Part shown: positions 36,416-49,766 of the stretch, piece by piece
Position numbering within the stretch: the stretch's first letter is position 1
Layout of the letters: the number at the start of each line of letters is the position of its first letter
Notes under the pieces: model-generated
Databases searched by the model: none
Told to the model about the DNA's origin: nothing
The model's input: only the letters and a program-made list of their open reading frames with translations
Position numbers and translations under genes: made by a program
Assembly: GCA_022393335.1 (NCBI GenBank)
Contig: JAJEKB010021880.1
Location: 712,779 to 776,778 of the forward strand
DNA length: 64,000 nt
Direction: 5' to 3'
DNA from: Macrotrachela quadricornifera
Lineage: Eukaryota > Rotifera > Eurotatoria > Philodinida > Philodinidae

Positions 36416-39096
36416 ATGTCTGAAATATATGTTAAACGAATTTCTCAACATAAACCATCATTAAATCATCAGATACAGCGTCGAAAAGTGAGAAATTAGA
36501 AAATATCGTTTTTCTATATATCATATTCAGTTTTTTAAAGACATTTACAAATCGTGTGACTGTCGTACATGTAACTTCTCAATTGACACAAATTAAAAAT
36601 GATGATTATTTGACAATCAGCGTAAGATATTGATAAATATCATATTGAAGGCATAGCTAAGAAGTAATTGGAAGATAAACGCTGTATCTTCATTCGATTG
36701 AAGTGAAGTGCGTTCCATCCGTTCTATCATCCCATTTCATTTAATCACATCAATTTAAAGTATTTTTATCACCATTATATATGTGAGCCATAGGAGAGAC
36801 AGAAAAGGAATAGAATGGAATGTAACCAGTGCTGCATAAATAATTAGATTGTTTGCATTTTTATGATTTCATCTCTATTAATATTTTGATTAAAATACTT
36901 CTTTATCAGAAGATAGCGCTTGAAATTTTCTGCAATAATGAGTTCGACGTTAATATCTCATTTTTTCACATTTATTTTGTGCTGTTCGAAAAACGAAACA
37001 TATTAGAAGATGCAGTGTGAAAAGCTCTACAATCTATATAAGACCGCTTAATTTATAGTCGTAGTTTTTGTTTTCAAAATGGACAAAATTTTAAGTAATG
37101 AAATTTTAACCATGCACAAATAATACATTTCTTGGTATAAGATTAGTAGATAATTATATATTTTCACATAGAAGAATGGAACACGACACTCTTTCAATCA
37201 TCGTATTAGTGAGAAAGAAGATCAAACAGTCAAAGTCAGTAAAATTATTAAAAAATCATCAAATGTAAGATCTAGAAGGTCTTTTTTTGTTAAATGATAT
37301 TTTGATTAATTTCTGTATTGTATTTATAGCGTACAACAAGTGACTTGGTAAATAAGGATGCACCACGCAATACGTCTACAACATTGAACTCTGTTCAGTC
37401 GGTCATAATTGATATTAATCAAGATCCATCATTAATACAGAAGAAAGAAATTATTTCGGAATCAAAAGTCTCCACAGCAACTAGTAAGAAATGTTCTTTT
37501 CAGTCCGAAGTGAGTTTTGTTTTACAATTATTTATTCCTATCAATTTTTTCAATTTCTTGTCTATGTAGATACCTTCAACTATTACACATTTCGATTCAA
37601 TTAATCGTATTGAAGTAAGAGCTAGTACAGTAAAAACAGATTTTATCGCTCCAATTGAAAATACAACATCCATAAAGGATGATCGACAATCCAATTTAGC
37701 GCAACTATCTGAGAGAACAGAATTCTTTCAATTTGGATTAAAAAGAAAAAATGTTACAAATGAACAGAGAGAAAAGAATAAACGAAATCCTCGTCGAAGG
37801 TTATGTAGTATCTGGTCACCATGTTGTATTGGGTTAACTCTTCTACTTCTATTACTATTGTCTGGTCTTTCTGCAGCACTCGTCGCTGTTTTCAGTAATA
37901 AAAGTGATATTACGACGACAACTGTAGAGACGACTACAGCTACAACCACAACAGCGACCACGGCAACCACAACGTCGACTACAGACACTACCTCTACTAC
38001 GACTTCAGCCACCACCACGACTACAACTTCGGTCACTACCACAACTTCCACTACGGCAACAACTACAACTACGTCTACAGCAACTACCACAACTACAACT
38101 TCAGCCACCACGACAACTACAACTTCCGTCACTACTACGACTACCACATCAGAGACTACTACCACAACAACAAGTTAGTTCGGCGAATAGATAAAATCTA
38201 TCTAGATTATACTTCATTTAGAGTTATAGCATTCATTTATAATTCTTTCAGATGGCTACTTTTTCTAGAAGATGCTCAATGAGAAATTAGATAGAATGAG
38301 AATGCATTATTCCTTAGTAAACTTGATCTTCATAGATAACTATCGAAGTGTGTAAAATCAACAGTTCCTTCCAATGAAACTTTGGTTGTTCTTCAATCAT
38401 ATATATCTGATCATTTTTCGATAAAAACAAAATTTTTTATTTGATATTTTTGCAGTTTCCACTCGCTGAATTCCAATGATCAAAATATTTTTAGTTAGTT
38501 TCGCTATAGTTCTACTCACTGAGAGATGAAGGATAGAAATAAATTGTTTCGAAATACTCTTTTATTGATTTCTTCTATCTATTATATCTGATAATATTTC
38601 TACTTTTTCGTGAATAGCAACAACTACAGCAAATCCATGTCAGCTTGTTTATGTTGGAAATTCGAGTATTCTCTATGCGGAAACATTGACTATTGCAACA
38701 TCATACTTCTGTCTTGCTTTTGCATGGATATCACCAATCACAGGTTCTATTACACTTTCTTTTGAACTTCGTCATGATCCTGATTATTGGTTCCTTGATG
38801 ATGTATCTGTAGACAACGGAACTACAGAAATGCTGACTAATGGAGGATTTGAATCAGGAACATTATCACCTTGGGTAAGAACGACGCCGAATGGAGCTTG
38901 TGCAGGTGTCTTAGGTTATGTATGCACTTCATCGCCTCGATCTGGTGTATATGATCTTTGCGATGGAAGTAATGGATGTGCAGATTTAATCAGCCAATCA
39001 TTCATCGCTACACTCGGACAACCATACAATATTACTTTTTGGATGAAATCTGGTTCAGCTGGATCGGTTATAACAGCTAATATTACTCTTTCATAA
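36416..39096 (+). CDS. Type II membrane protein with Thr-rich stalk and C-terminal lectin-like (CBM/DUF642-like) domain, six exons
   Basis: Exons: 36416-36487, 36541-36621, 37175-37264, 37330-37509, 37570-38173, 38618-39096. Phases are consistent and all introns are GT-AG, giving 501 residues. A cytoplasmic, basic N-terminal half of about 225 residues ends in KRNPRRRLC. It is followed by one TM segment (about 226-249, IGLTLLLLLLLSGLSAALVAVF in part) without a signal peptide, so the C-terminus should be outside. Residues about 258-343 are almost pure Thr with some Ser and Ala, a mucin-like O-glycosylated stalk. The ectodomain has the DDVSVDNG and NGGFESGTLSPW motifs of galactose-binding-like beta-sandwich domains, six Cys and NITLS at the end. 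A gene of parallel layout lies at 43.9-46.5 kb. Exons 1 and 2 are the least certain. Confidence 0.75.
37893..38172 (+). repeat. ACN trinucleotide tract encoding the Thr stalk
   Basis: About 280 bp consists almost wholly of ACA/ACT/ACC/ACG codons broken by GCN, TCN and GTC. All four Thr codons are mixed, so the tract is under amino-acid rather than strict DNA-repeat constraint. The opposite strand reads as a poly-Val frame, which is an artefact. Confidence 0.85.
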
Positions 39097-39805
39097 TCTA
39101 ACATTATATGAGACGTTTGCTTTTTCTTTTTCTCTTTATTCCTCTCAAAATGTATATAATTGAATATTTTTATTTTGAAATAACGAGGGAAACCATCGTT
39201 TTCTATGTATGAAAGCCTTAAAAAATTATTTCATTATTTTTTAAGTATTATTTTATCAAAAAATTCTCTGAGAATGCATCACTTGACAACACATGATTCG
39301 CTTTTGAACAAAAAAAATAATGTTTTATTTATCCAATATAGGCTACATATCAAAGGCACAAATCAAGCAAACATATCGATTTTATATATAGTGTTCTTTG
39401 TTTGACAATAATAAAATATTTTAATTTCTTTATAATCAGAAAAAAAAATAAAATTGTTCTGGTATTTTTCATAGGTTCTCTCAAACTACGTTCATATGGA
39501 TAATAAAGTACGAGCGGATTTCTATTATTAGTAAGTAATTTTGTAGCGTGACTTATGGATCATTTTTATATGTCCAATGTATGCACACCTTTAAATATAA
39601 CAATAATCAAAACAAAGAGAAACCAAAAATAATGCGTCTGATATATTTTTGTTTATAATAATGATGCCTCACATAATATGAAAATGATTTTCTAATAAAT
39701 TTTAACTGATAATCATCATAAGTCAAATCAGATTGAAATTTAAAGCAAGAAAATAGCTGATTTTTTATGATATATATATAAAAGAAATAGATTTTTTCCT
39801 AAAAT
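39097..39805. other. Intergenic, nothing recognised
   Basis: AT-rich spacer between the Thr-stalked gene and the pogo-like element. Confidence 0.4.
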
Positions 39806-40773
39806 GCTTTTCTGATGTTCCTAGGTGATGAAGCACATTAAATTGCATATAATTAGTACTAACTGAGGTACTATAACACAGTAAACTTATTGTATTTGAA
39901 TATAATTTAACTTATTTATCATGCTTTAATGTTGAAATACATTTTTAATCTATATCTCGTTGCATATGGTAGGCCTGCTTTCTCGTACTCGTATAAATAC
40001 AAATCAGTTCTGGTATATACAATCATATAAGACAGGTACGAGTATCTACACACCATTTTCTTTTTACTTGAATAATTTCTGGTAGTTACTAAGGAAATAT
40101 ATTTTATGACAGAGCATTAGATATTTTTTGTTGATTTTACAGAAACTAATATGTCAAAAAGCAAATAATTATCTTTAAAGTTTTAATTCATCCAACTTTG
40201 CTTTGTGACTGGAAACTACAAAACAAAAATGAGTGCAATATCTAAAACAAGCCTAATAATGCAAAAGAAACTTTGAAAAAATAGTTGTAAATCTCAAAAT
40301 CATTGTTCTTCATCGGGATACTTAATTTTTTGATATATTCAATAATCAATCGTCCTTGAAATAAAACTTTACGTCTAAACGTGAAAGAACACATTTTGAC
40401 ATTCTTTCGCAACTGTTTTTAAGATCTGAAATTTCTAGCACCTGAGCTTACCCATAGAAATAATATGAAATAAAAATGTTGAAAACATAGTTTCTTCGAA
40501 CAATGCGCGCAAGTAATAAATATACAGTCATAACATGATTGTAACTCACGCTGTTTATGTGATGTTATTGTAGGAAAGCATATTTCATTAACAGTCGAGA
40601 AAGGAAATAGGTTTTGTTTCAGTAGACCAGCTGCAAACCAATTGTACTTCATCATGGATTGAAATACAGGTGCAGAAAGTTTATTATACATAAGTAAACT
40701 TTTTTTATTTAATTATTCATTTCTATGTTGTAGAAACAATCTTACGGGTTGAAGTTTATTCATAGTTCGTTTA

Positions 40774-41755
40774 GGTACAGGATGTTCATTTTATTTTGAA
40801 ACAATTTACATAGACTGTTTTTTCATTAGCGACGTATTCAGGTCCTATGGTTTTCATATCAATCTATCTCACTTCGACTGTAGATGCTGCTATAATAATC
40901 AATTTGAGATTATCGAATGTCTGGTAATAGAACGCCTGATAATATGGAAAGGGTCGTTAAAACACTTTTTGACAAAAGGTATACATACGTATTTTTTCGG
41001 ATTAATTCTCCATACTTTCGTCTTTGAGTTTGAAATTTATATTACGAATACATTAACTGTTAGTTTGTCTATCTTGAGAGTTTCAGCTATAGCGAGCGAG
41101 AATATGTTGAGAAACTGGCAAGTGTCTCTGATGAATACTACTTCAACGTGACTGAAACGGAGCTTGTTACGATGCTTGTCATTTTTACATTTTTAGTCCG
41201 ATTTGGATCTTTCGGTGATGACTATAGATGTTTTGAATATTTCCACAGATAGATGATCCTACCAGACAGTTAACCATTATGCAAGAATTCAAATTGAACC
41301 AAAATTGTTAGCAGATTAAGCGTTGCAACAGGCTTCGTTTCAGTCAGATCAGGGTAATACGTAAGAAACACATGGAGATTCTTCAATAGATTCTCGGTCC
41401 TTACAGCTGAAACTTTCAGACTAGATAAACTAACAGTCATTGTATTTGTAATATAATTTTGGAACAAAACTGTGATAGTAGGGAAGATTAATTCAAAACA
41501 ATACTTATGTAGTTTGTTTTCAATTATATCAGTATGTGTATCTTTTGCCAAAAAGTGTTTTAACGACCCTTTCCATATTATCAGGCGTTCTATTACCAGA
41601 CATTCGATAATCTCAAATTGATTATCATAGCAGCATCTACAGTTGAAGTGAGATAGATTGATATGAAAGCCATAGGACCTGAATATGTCACAAATGAGAA
41701 AACAGTTTATGTAAATTGTTTCAAAATAAAATGAACATCCTGTATTTCTAAACGA
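40774..41755. mobile_element. Foldback element with TACAGGATGT ends and about 430-bp arms, nested
   Basis: The left arm (40774 to about 41205) and right arm (about 41280-41755) are inverted copies over their full length at about 80% identity. The ends read CGTTTAGG-TACAGGATGTTC and the reverse complement. The two arms encode homologous frames in mirror image (a YITNT-TVSLS motif in each), which is why open frames appear on both strands. It lies inside the 39.8-43.5 kb element and so inserted later. Confidence 0.9.
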
Positions 41756-41799
41756 ACGACATCTTTTCTATGACAGGTTTTCTTTTCATAAAGTTTGAT

Positions 41800-42618
41800 A
41801 TCCTTTTGTCCGGCCCAGCTATCCGACAAAAATAAATATTCGTTCCCAATATATGGTAGAAAACAATTATCGCTCTAATAAGATACTAACGAAGACGTCA
41901 ATTTACCAGAAGAAGAACAATTAATGACAGCATTGATCGGCTTAAATAAATTTTTCTTTACGGTATCACCCATTATATCATTTACTTCTTATAAACACAA
42001 TAAAATAGGACCTACTACTTTTCTGTCAAGAGATATCGAAGGTTGTATTGTATAAGAGTGAGTGTTCTTCTCGACACCTGATTGATCAATATTAATTACT
42101 TCTGATAGATCATAATTAGACAATAAATTGTAATATTCAGAAAGAAAATCTTGTTTTAATTAGTGGACTGTATGATAATTATCAATCTCATGTCGAGTTA
42201 CAATATTTGTTATACAACGAGAAACTATTCCATATTTACGTTTTAAATTGACTAAGTCATGTATGGAAAGTGCTTGATCATGTGCATTAATGAATTTATC
42301 ATAAATAACTTTATCGATTTCTCGACATTTTTGCTGTTTAGTACCTTATTTTTGTAAATAATTTCGGAATAGACTAACCTAGTTTTGACTAGGCAATGAT
42401 TTCAAACGGTTATGAATATTTTTCCATGTATGAAGACATTTTTCATACGCAACCTTGTTATCCGCAAAATTAACTATAGCTTTCACATATTCAAACGAAT
42501 ACTGTTTTAAATGACTTGTGACTTCTTCATCTGCTTCATTGATCCATTCATCATCAACTTCATTGTGATCATTATGAATTGTATCCGTGTCCTCATCACT
42601 ACTAACACAATCTGACAT
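41800..42618 (-). pseudogene. Pogo/CENP-B-like DDE transposase, broken
   Basis: The N-terminal part starts at the ATG at 42618 (MSDCVSSDEDTD). It runs as an acidic stretch and a helical segment (KNIHNRLKSLPSQN) to a stop at 42379. Later frames give EIDKVIYDKFINAHDQ and HDLVNLKRKYG (HTH part), then EVINIDQSGVEKNTHSYTIQ and SISLDRKVVGP. These match the strand around the first catalytic Asp in this transposase class. Several stops follow. The exact superfamily (pogo/Tigger or a relative) is uncertain. Confidence 0.65.
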
Positions 42619-43860
42619 GATATATAAATCTAAAGTTGTTTCCTCTTGATAATTGAATTTAGTATTATTAACCAAGAATTTTATTGTTTTATACAAATTT
42701 TACGCAAGTTTTCTTTCATTTGGTGTTACTCTAGATGGAGGATATAAGATTAACAATCTGAATAAGAAAGAAAGGAAAAAAATACATAGTAAAACATAGC
42801 GGAGAATGCAAACAGTGAATGACACAAGGAAAATGATTGACTAATCAACAGAAAGCGATAAAGAAAATATGTTAGAAAGAAAGGCATATATATTGTCACG
42901 TTCTGAGGTGCCAGGTATCGAGTTTATTTCTAAGAAAACACTGGAAAGAAGAGAGAGAAACAGATGAATAGTTGATCTGTCACACATAGAAGAACGAAAG
43001 AAAAGGAAGAATCCACATAACATATAATGATGAGAGCTGATGATGTCATAGATAATATCCAAAACCACTAGGCTGGAGTCATCCAACTATCATAGCACTA
43101 CATCACATATATAGCTAACTATAGAGATGCACCCAAAATATCTAGACAGCATGTACACATGTCACACTATGCTGACAAGCGAAAAAATAATAATAGACAC
43201 ATGATCATATCATTTACAATAATTCTTAAATGGTAGCAAAATTTAATATCCAATAATGCGCATGTTGTTTTTCAACCTTTTTCGTCAGAAGAAATAATTA
43301 ATTAAACAATATGTAATATCATTTTATGTATTGAGTAGTGGCAATCTATGCAAGTAGATATAGAATAAAAATGTATTTCAACATAAAACTATGATAAGTT
43401 AAATTATATTCCAATACGAAAAGTTTACTGTGTTATAGTACCTCAATAAGTGCTAATCATATGCAATTTAATGTATTCTATCTCCTAGGAAGGATTTTCT
43501 AGAAAACCAAGACTTTCGGAACTTCATTAGTTGCAAGGACCGTGATATTCAGAGTTAGCGTAGTCTTTTCGGGATTATGGTTTTCTTATATTTTCTTTTC
43601 ATTCTTGATTAAAGCATAAAAAATGACAATCAGATAAATTACAACATTCAAACAATATACCGTTGAATGGAAAAATGTATTCAAAACGAATTGTAATACA
43701 TAATGCATTTTTTTCCCAACTTTTTACGGTATAGATTCGAAAAGTAATAATATAGAATTCTTTGCTTAATTAGAAGAAAATGATCAACAGAAATGTAACA
43801 AGTAAAACGTGTCAAAAACTGTCGCCTTCGTCTTGCATTTGCGAATTTTTGTTGTTGTTA

Positions 43861-46500
43861 TTATCGACCACCTAAACAAAGCAATAAACGTTAAGATCAA
43901 CAAAATTTTATTCTATACACTTACTAGAAGGACAACTTGATGTTGAAAGTTGAATCATAAATTTTTGTATTCGATGATTGCCTTGATCGCTAACATACAT
44001 ATTTCCATGCCTATCGAACTTTACGTCTCGTGGTGAATACAATTGATTTGCTGCTGATCCACTTGTGCCAGTACAACCTACAACGCAACTACCACCGGCT
44101 GTATAATTTGTTGTCCATTTTATAATTCTTGAATTTCCTGAATCGGCTACGTAAATATATCTATGAGATGAATAAATAAAATCAAATATAATAATGATGG
44201 TATATTTGGATTATTATCAGTTATACACTTTTATAAATTGTTTAACTGTAAAATATGTTATATTTAAACATACCCATTATTATCGCCAACAATCGCCAGA
44301 GGGCCAGACAATTGTGTCAAAGACGAACCAGCCGAGCCAGTGATACCGGCAACAGTGGTTCCACTTGTTGCACCGGCTAACCATTTTTGTACTCGATGAT
44401 TTCCATTATCAGCAACATACAATGTTTGGCTGTTATCGATAAAATTTCCGAATGCATTCAAAAATTGATTAGCTGCCGATCCTGAACCATTTTGACCAGC
44501 TATAACTACACCAGTGTCATTATTTGGATAAAATTTGACAACACGATTATAATCTGAATCTGTTATATAAACTACATCATTGACATCAATATGTAAGTCT
44601 CGAATTTGACCAAGAAGATTTCCTGAACTATTACTAGCCATTGTAATACCAATTCTTGATCCATTAATAAATTTTTGAATTCTATAATTTGAACTGTCAC
44701 CTACAATTATTGTACCAGATTGATCAACAGCAACACCTTTCGGTTCTCTCAACTGACTTGAACTATCTCCAGCAGTAAGATTACCAGCAACAATAATGCC
44801 AATAGTTGCATTGCTTTCATATTTGACAATTCGGTGATTGTCTCGATCAGCAATAAATAATGAGTCATTGTTATCAACAAAAATGCTTACTGGACCGCGG
44901 AGTGATCGTAAATCAGATCCTAAAGTTCCGTTCTGATTACCAGCTACTGTTATTCCTGTGTCATTCCATGTGGCACATGGTGGAATTGCTAGTGCATAAA
45001 TGCCTACTGGAAGATGTAAAGAAAAGCAAAAGAATTAATATTGATGATAGACAAGAGAAAAAAAAAGATACGTTACAAGGTATTATTGTTGTCTGCGTAG
45101 TGGCTGTTGTAGTTGATACTAAGAATAAAATATCATTATTATTTTATTAATTGGAGATCGTACAAAGAAAATTTTCAGGTTTTAATTAGCTTTAAGCCAA
45201 GCTTTCAGTCATATAATAAATTCTTTTACTCAATGAAAAATTCATATTGTTTTCCTGTCTCTTTGCATTACGATTACGATGTATAAAAAAGGACTGTCTC
45301 TCACACACTCATGAAGCTTCTTTCTTTACAAATAAAGATCATTTCTTACTATATAATTACTTCTTTCATATTATTCATGATAAAGTTAAATGGCTTCTTT
45401 TCTTCTATGGACAGCAAACTATGTTTTTCATAGTTATTTTGGTTCGAAAGTGAGCATAAAAATTTTTTGAAATAGTAAGTTCATTTGTTTTTGTAAATAA
45501 TATTTAAAAAATAACAAAATTAGTTCAATTTTCTTTCATATTAATATTTACTTCAAGAGATCAGTAAGTACAGGTTACTATATTAATGTTCGATCGATCT
45601 AACAACTAATGCTACGGGAACGTTCTTAAAAGGAACTTTATACTATTCAAAGAAGAAGTTATGATATAAGCATGTCATGTTTGTTACAATCAGTAACTTA
45701 CCTGTAGTAGTAGTGGTTGATGTCGTAAGTGAAAACACTAAGGTAATTAGTATTGGAAGACCAATTAGAATCAATATCACAATGATGGTCAATACCAGAA
45801 TACGACGACGTGATAGTTTCGGACAAAATCGTCGTTGTCGTCTTTTGGTATTCTTTTCTTTACGAAGAGAAGGGAATAATTGTTCATTTTGATTGTGAAA
45901 AGGATGTGAAGAAGAAGCAACAATTGGCTGTTGTGTTCTGGTAAGAGATGGAGAATTGGAGTCAGGCGGTCGCGCAAAATGAATAAGAGAGCAGATGGAA
46001 TTATAATCGGGTAATGGAGTTACTTGCTATAAGAGAGAAAACATCTTTACTGTAAATACAGAATAGTACAAGCAAACCTTAGGGTAGAAAGTATGTGATA
46101 GACTCGACATAGTACATGTTTTAACCTATTAATATACATGAAACAAACTAGACCTTATTTTTTTTTGAAGCTACTTGTGCAGTCAGTGATGTGGAAGATT
46201 TTGGTGGCCATGTAGTTTGAGGTTTAGTGTCAAACTTTTTGTTGACCACAGATGCTGAAAATTGAGATTTGGAAAGACGTGAGACTTGTACTGCTCTTAA
46301 AACATCTTCTATTTTGCTTGTCGCCCTTGGATTGATCGAGCGAATTCTTCTAATACGTCTAACATGTGTTGCTTTTTTTACCTAAAATAGAAATAATGTA
46401 TTGACAAATACAAGTATAAACGATAATTTACGCTTGAATGATGACTGAGAGAATTGTGTTTGTTGATTGGAGTTACTGTAACTGTCGCAGCAGATTGCAT
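43861..46500 (-). CDS. Type II membrane protein with six-bladed NHL beta-propeller, six exons
   Basis: Exons: 46500-46432, 46381-46154, 46026-45702, 45006-44274, 44160-43925, 43871-43861. Phases are 0, 0, 1, 2, 1 and all introns are GT-AG, giving 533 residues. The N-terminal 175 residues are cytoplasmic, basic and unstructured (HVRRIRRI, KRRQRRFC). One TM segment follows (ILVLTIIVILILIGLPIL) and then a short Ser/Thr run. The rest holds six NHL blades with the usual D-NHR-I-K endings (DRDNHRIVKY, DSSNYRIQKF, DSDYNRVVKF, DNGNHRVQKW, DSGNSRIIKW, DQGNHRIQKF), enough for a closed propeller. There is no signal peptide, so the propeller should face outward. Such propellers bind proteins or nucleic acids; the ligand is unknown. 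Confidence 0.85.
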
Positions 46501-49500
46501 GCTTACACTTTCAAACGACTGGTTTTATGTGTGATATGTTAATCTAAGCTTAATCAATCACAAATTCAAAAGTATATATTATAGAAATTTCAATTAAAAA
46601 TAGTTGCTTGTCAGATTTCTTTCAATCATCATCTTACAATAAAATCAAATTCATATTTTCTCCTCCCTTGTTTTTTAATTAATTTTAGATTCCACACGTC
46701 ATTACTTTTTGCTTGACTATCGTGCAATGCATAATATAGAAGTATTTAAATTAATTCAATAAAAAATAATCAATCAGAAAGCACTGAAAATACATTTCGC
46801 TATTTCTTCGACGACTTCAGTGTCATGACCAAAGATTGAATGTATACTGAAGTCGTATATTAAATATCAACGCAGCAATGAGTACGATAGTATTATAATT
46901 GATACTAGGATTACACTATGAACTATATCAAGATTTTCGACGATTGAATAGTTTTGATTACAATCTAAACATCTTTCTCTTATTTTCAGCTTTATTAACA
47001 TAGTTAAGTAAGTGCATGCCTATGTTTTACATATTAATTGAAATAATTTTATTAGATTTTTACATTCCAATTGAAAGATAGAAATGACGAATTTTACCAC
47101 AGCGTGAGTTCAATATCTGGAAATAGCAGTCGACTCAGTCGACTCGACTGTGACTGTAATAAAAATAATATTTGTCAAAATCCAAAGAAAATGTTGGCCA
47201 TAATGATAGACAGTTATTATCTATTGACAAGAAACGCTGTCTAAAAGGAACAAAAATTTAATTTTACATGTCGTATCTCTGAATTACTTCTATATTCATA
47301 GATATCAATCAATCATTCGAATACTGACATTCTTCTTCGTTTCAAGAAAGAGACATTATTTAAAATTTGACCAGTAATGTCAGAAAATGTACTTCGATAC
47401 GATTACCTAAAAGAACAAGGCAACATACAAATCAGCATAAATTCTGCAAAGAATAAAATACTAAATATGGTAAAACAACTTAATTCCCAGGCATGAATTC
47501 TTGTCATATCGGTTGCAGTTTGGAACTCTGTTATAAAATCTTATCATAAATGAGGCACAGGCAGGTTTTTCTGACTTGGGAATTTCATATTTATTCAAAA
47601 TCCAAAATTTCGTTTTTCTTTTGATATATCGAGATACCTATCTTAATATGAAGAGTCAGAAGAATGTTGATTTTGTCTTTCTAGCTATATGATCTACAAT
47701 GCATACGTTAGACAGTAGTATATATACATGTAGCTATCCTACTACGTTGGCTATTTTCTTTCGTTTCTCTGTAATATATTTATTCTCGCTCTGTTGTGTT
47801 TTTATTCTTTCTTTAGTTGGGTTTATAGGACTTATCTCTTCATGTTGTCCACCATCTATAGGATTTTCCCTTGTTTTATGACTATATATAGCTGTCCTTT
47901 GATTGCAACAAATGGAGATAGTGAGAATTAGATTTCACAGCATATGTATTCATACAAAATTTTCCTTTGTTATGCAACAGTCATTGTTCGTTCAGTCGTC
48001 ATGCAGTCAAAAGTGATAAAGTGCACAGCAATACGAGTATAGATGCAAGAGTATAGTCATAAATACATGCCTATAATCATTTATGCATAAGGCTAAGGGA
48101 TATTTGTGTGTAGATGTATCAGGCAAAATTGAGATTTAAACAAAACTAAACATAGTATCAATATTTGATTTTTAATATGTTCGATTAGAAGAGAATGAAA
48201 AATTTTTTAATTTTCGGATTTGATTTGATTTGATAATTATTAATCAACATTATAATTAATCATAAGTGATAAATCAAAAGAAAAAATTTTTGGTTTTCAA
48301 TATATAAAAGGATATTGAATAATAACTATTGACTATGAAGTCAATCAGCACAGTAAATATTGATGTGATAGGAAAATGATAGAGTTCACTGTTTTTTTCC
48401 TATTGAAACGTAATATAATCTAGAAAGTTATAAAGTTCATGAGCGTTTTCTATTAAAATTTAATCGAATTTAGGAAATTGTAGAGTGTGTGAATGTATTT
48501 GATGAAATTTAATTCAGTTCAAGAACCTAAAGTTTTTGTCTCGACCAAAAAAATGGAAGTTTTAAGATTGCGATTATGTTTATTCTAAATCATAGACTCA
48601 TAGTCTCGATTATTTGATCAAAACACATTTATCTTCACTTACGCCGACAGAAAATACTCTTCCCACCAAAAAAAGAAGTTTTGATTTTGTGAGAAAAATT
48701 ATTTATTTTTATTCATAATTTGACATTGATATTATAGTTTATTTAGTAACGAAGATAGACGAAGATTATTAACTCTGTTTGTGAAAATAAATAAATGATC
48801 TTTGTGAGCGTGAGAATAGAGAAACATGGGAATGTTGAATGGTTGATTAAGTTTTAATAATAGATAAAATAATTCTTTTTGTTTTTAATAAAAAAATTTC
48901 ATCCAGATCGAAAGTGAAGACGAACTTGTACAATTATTTTCAATCTATTCTAAATTAACTTTGTTAATCGAACGTTTAGAATTTGTGTAAAGCAGAAGGC
49001 TGAAGAGAGGAGAAATCATACAATTTTTTATTCGGTTTTAGAAATATCTCTTCCAATCAAGTCTTTGTGCCTTTTTTCGAGCAGGTAGTTGTAAAAAGGA
49101 TGAAAAATTGTAGATTGATTCTTAATCTGCTTCAGATCAGATTTTATTATAAGGGAATGGTACATCCAACCATTGATCACCCTGACAACAGGAAGATTTT
49201 AACTCAGAAAAAATAAAGATAACTATCTCTGAAATCGAAAGTGTACTACTGACAGATTATGAAATAGGTGGCAAGCTCTGCAATACAGTATTCACGAATG
49301 ATATGAGCCGCATTTGTCGTCTCTCAACTGTCTAAAAACAGATTTTATCAAAAAAGTTTAGTTTTCAAGTTTTTTAGATTTCATTTTTGTTTGAAAAATA
49401 GAAGAAAATTCTAATGTGATTTTATTATGAGAGTGAAACTGGCATACTTCAAAGAGAGAACTATCTTTGTTCTACTTTTAAATGAGAAAAAAGACAAAAT

Positions 49501-49766
49501 TCCGTAACGGACATTATTTAATGTTTTGTATTCAATGCAATTCTGCTTGTTAAGAAATGAGCTGATATTCTAAAAACTTGTGGAAAGCTGAACAACTTTT
49601 ACATAGAACGTCTATTTCTCCGAAAAACGTTAAACTCTAAGCTCACCCTAAAAATAATTATATTTTCTTTTCTTATTAAATTATTAAAATAAAAAATAAT
49701 AAAAATTATTTATTAGATAAATAAATGTTAACATTTGAAAAAGTTGGTTATATTAAGAAATGTTTA
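46501..49766. other. Long gene-poor stretch (3.3 kb)
   Basis: No supported exon is seen. Near 48360-48540 a diverged unit of about 50 bp (TTAAATTTAATC-like, then a TTATAGAGTTC/TTGTAGAGTGT-like half) recurs three or four times in tandem. A GTCGACTCAGTCGACTCGAC cluster lies near 47130. The open frame at 47699-47878 has no family resemblance. Confidence 0.4.

Larger units (their letters stand above)
39820..43489. mobile_element. Decayed pogo-like DNA transposon, about 3.7 kb, with about 145-bp TIRs
   Basis: The left arm (39820-39965) and right arm (about 43345-43489) are inverted copies. They share CCTAGG at the tips, then ACATTAAATTGCATAT, GAGGTACTATAACACAGTAAAC and TTGAAATACATTTTTA blocks (the second one split: GAGGTACTATAAC, ACAGTAAAC). 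Inside are a transposase fossil on the minus strand and a separate foldback element at 40774-41755. Similarity may run about 15 bp further out on both sides. Confidence 0.85.

Noticed and set aside
37728..38165. Long minus-strand frame rich in Val
   Set aside because: It is the reverse complement of the ACN Thr-stalk tract; codon bias creates an open frame without function.
41270..41551. 93-codon minus-strand frame as a gene
   Set aside because: It lies wholly in a foldback arm and has a mirror copy in the other arm; treated as part of the element.
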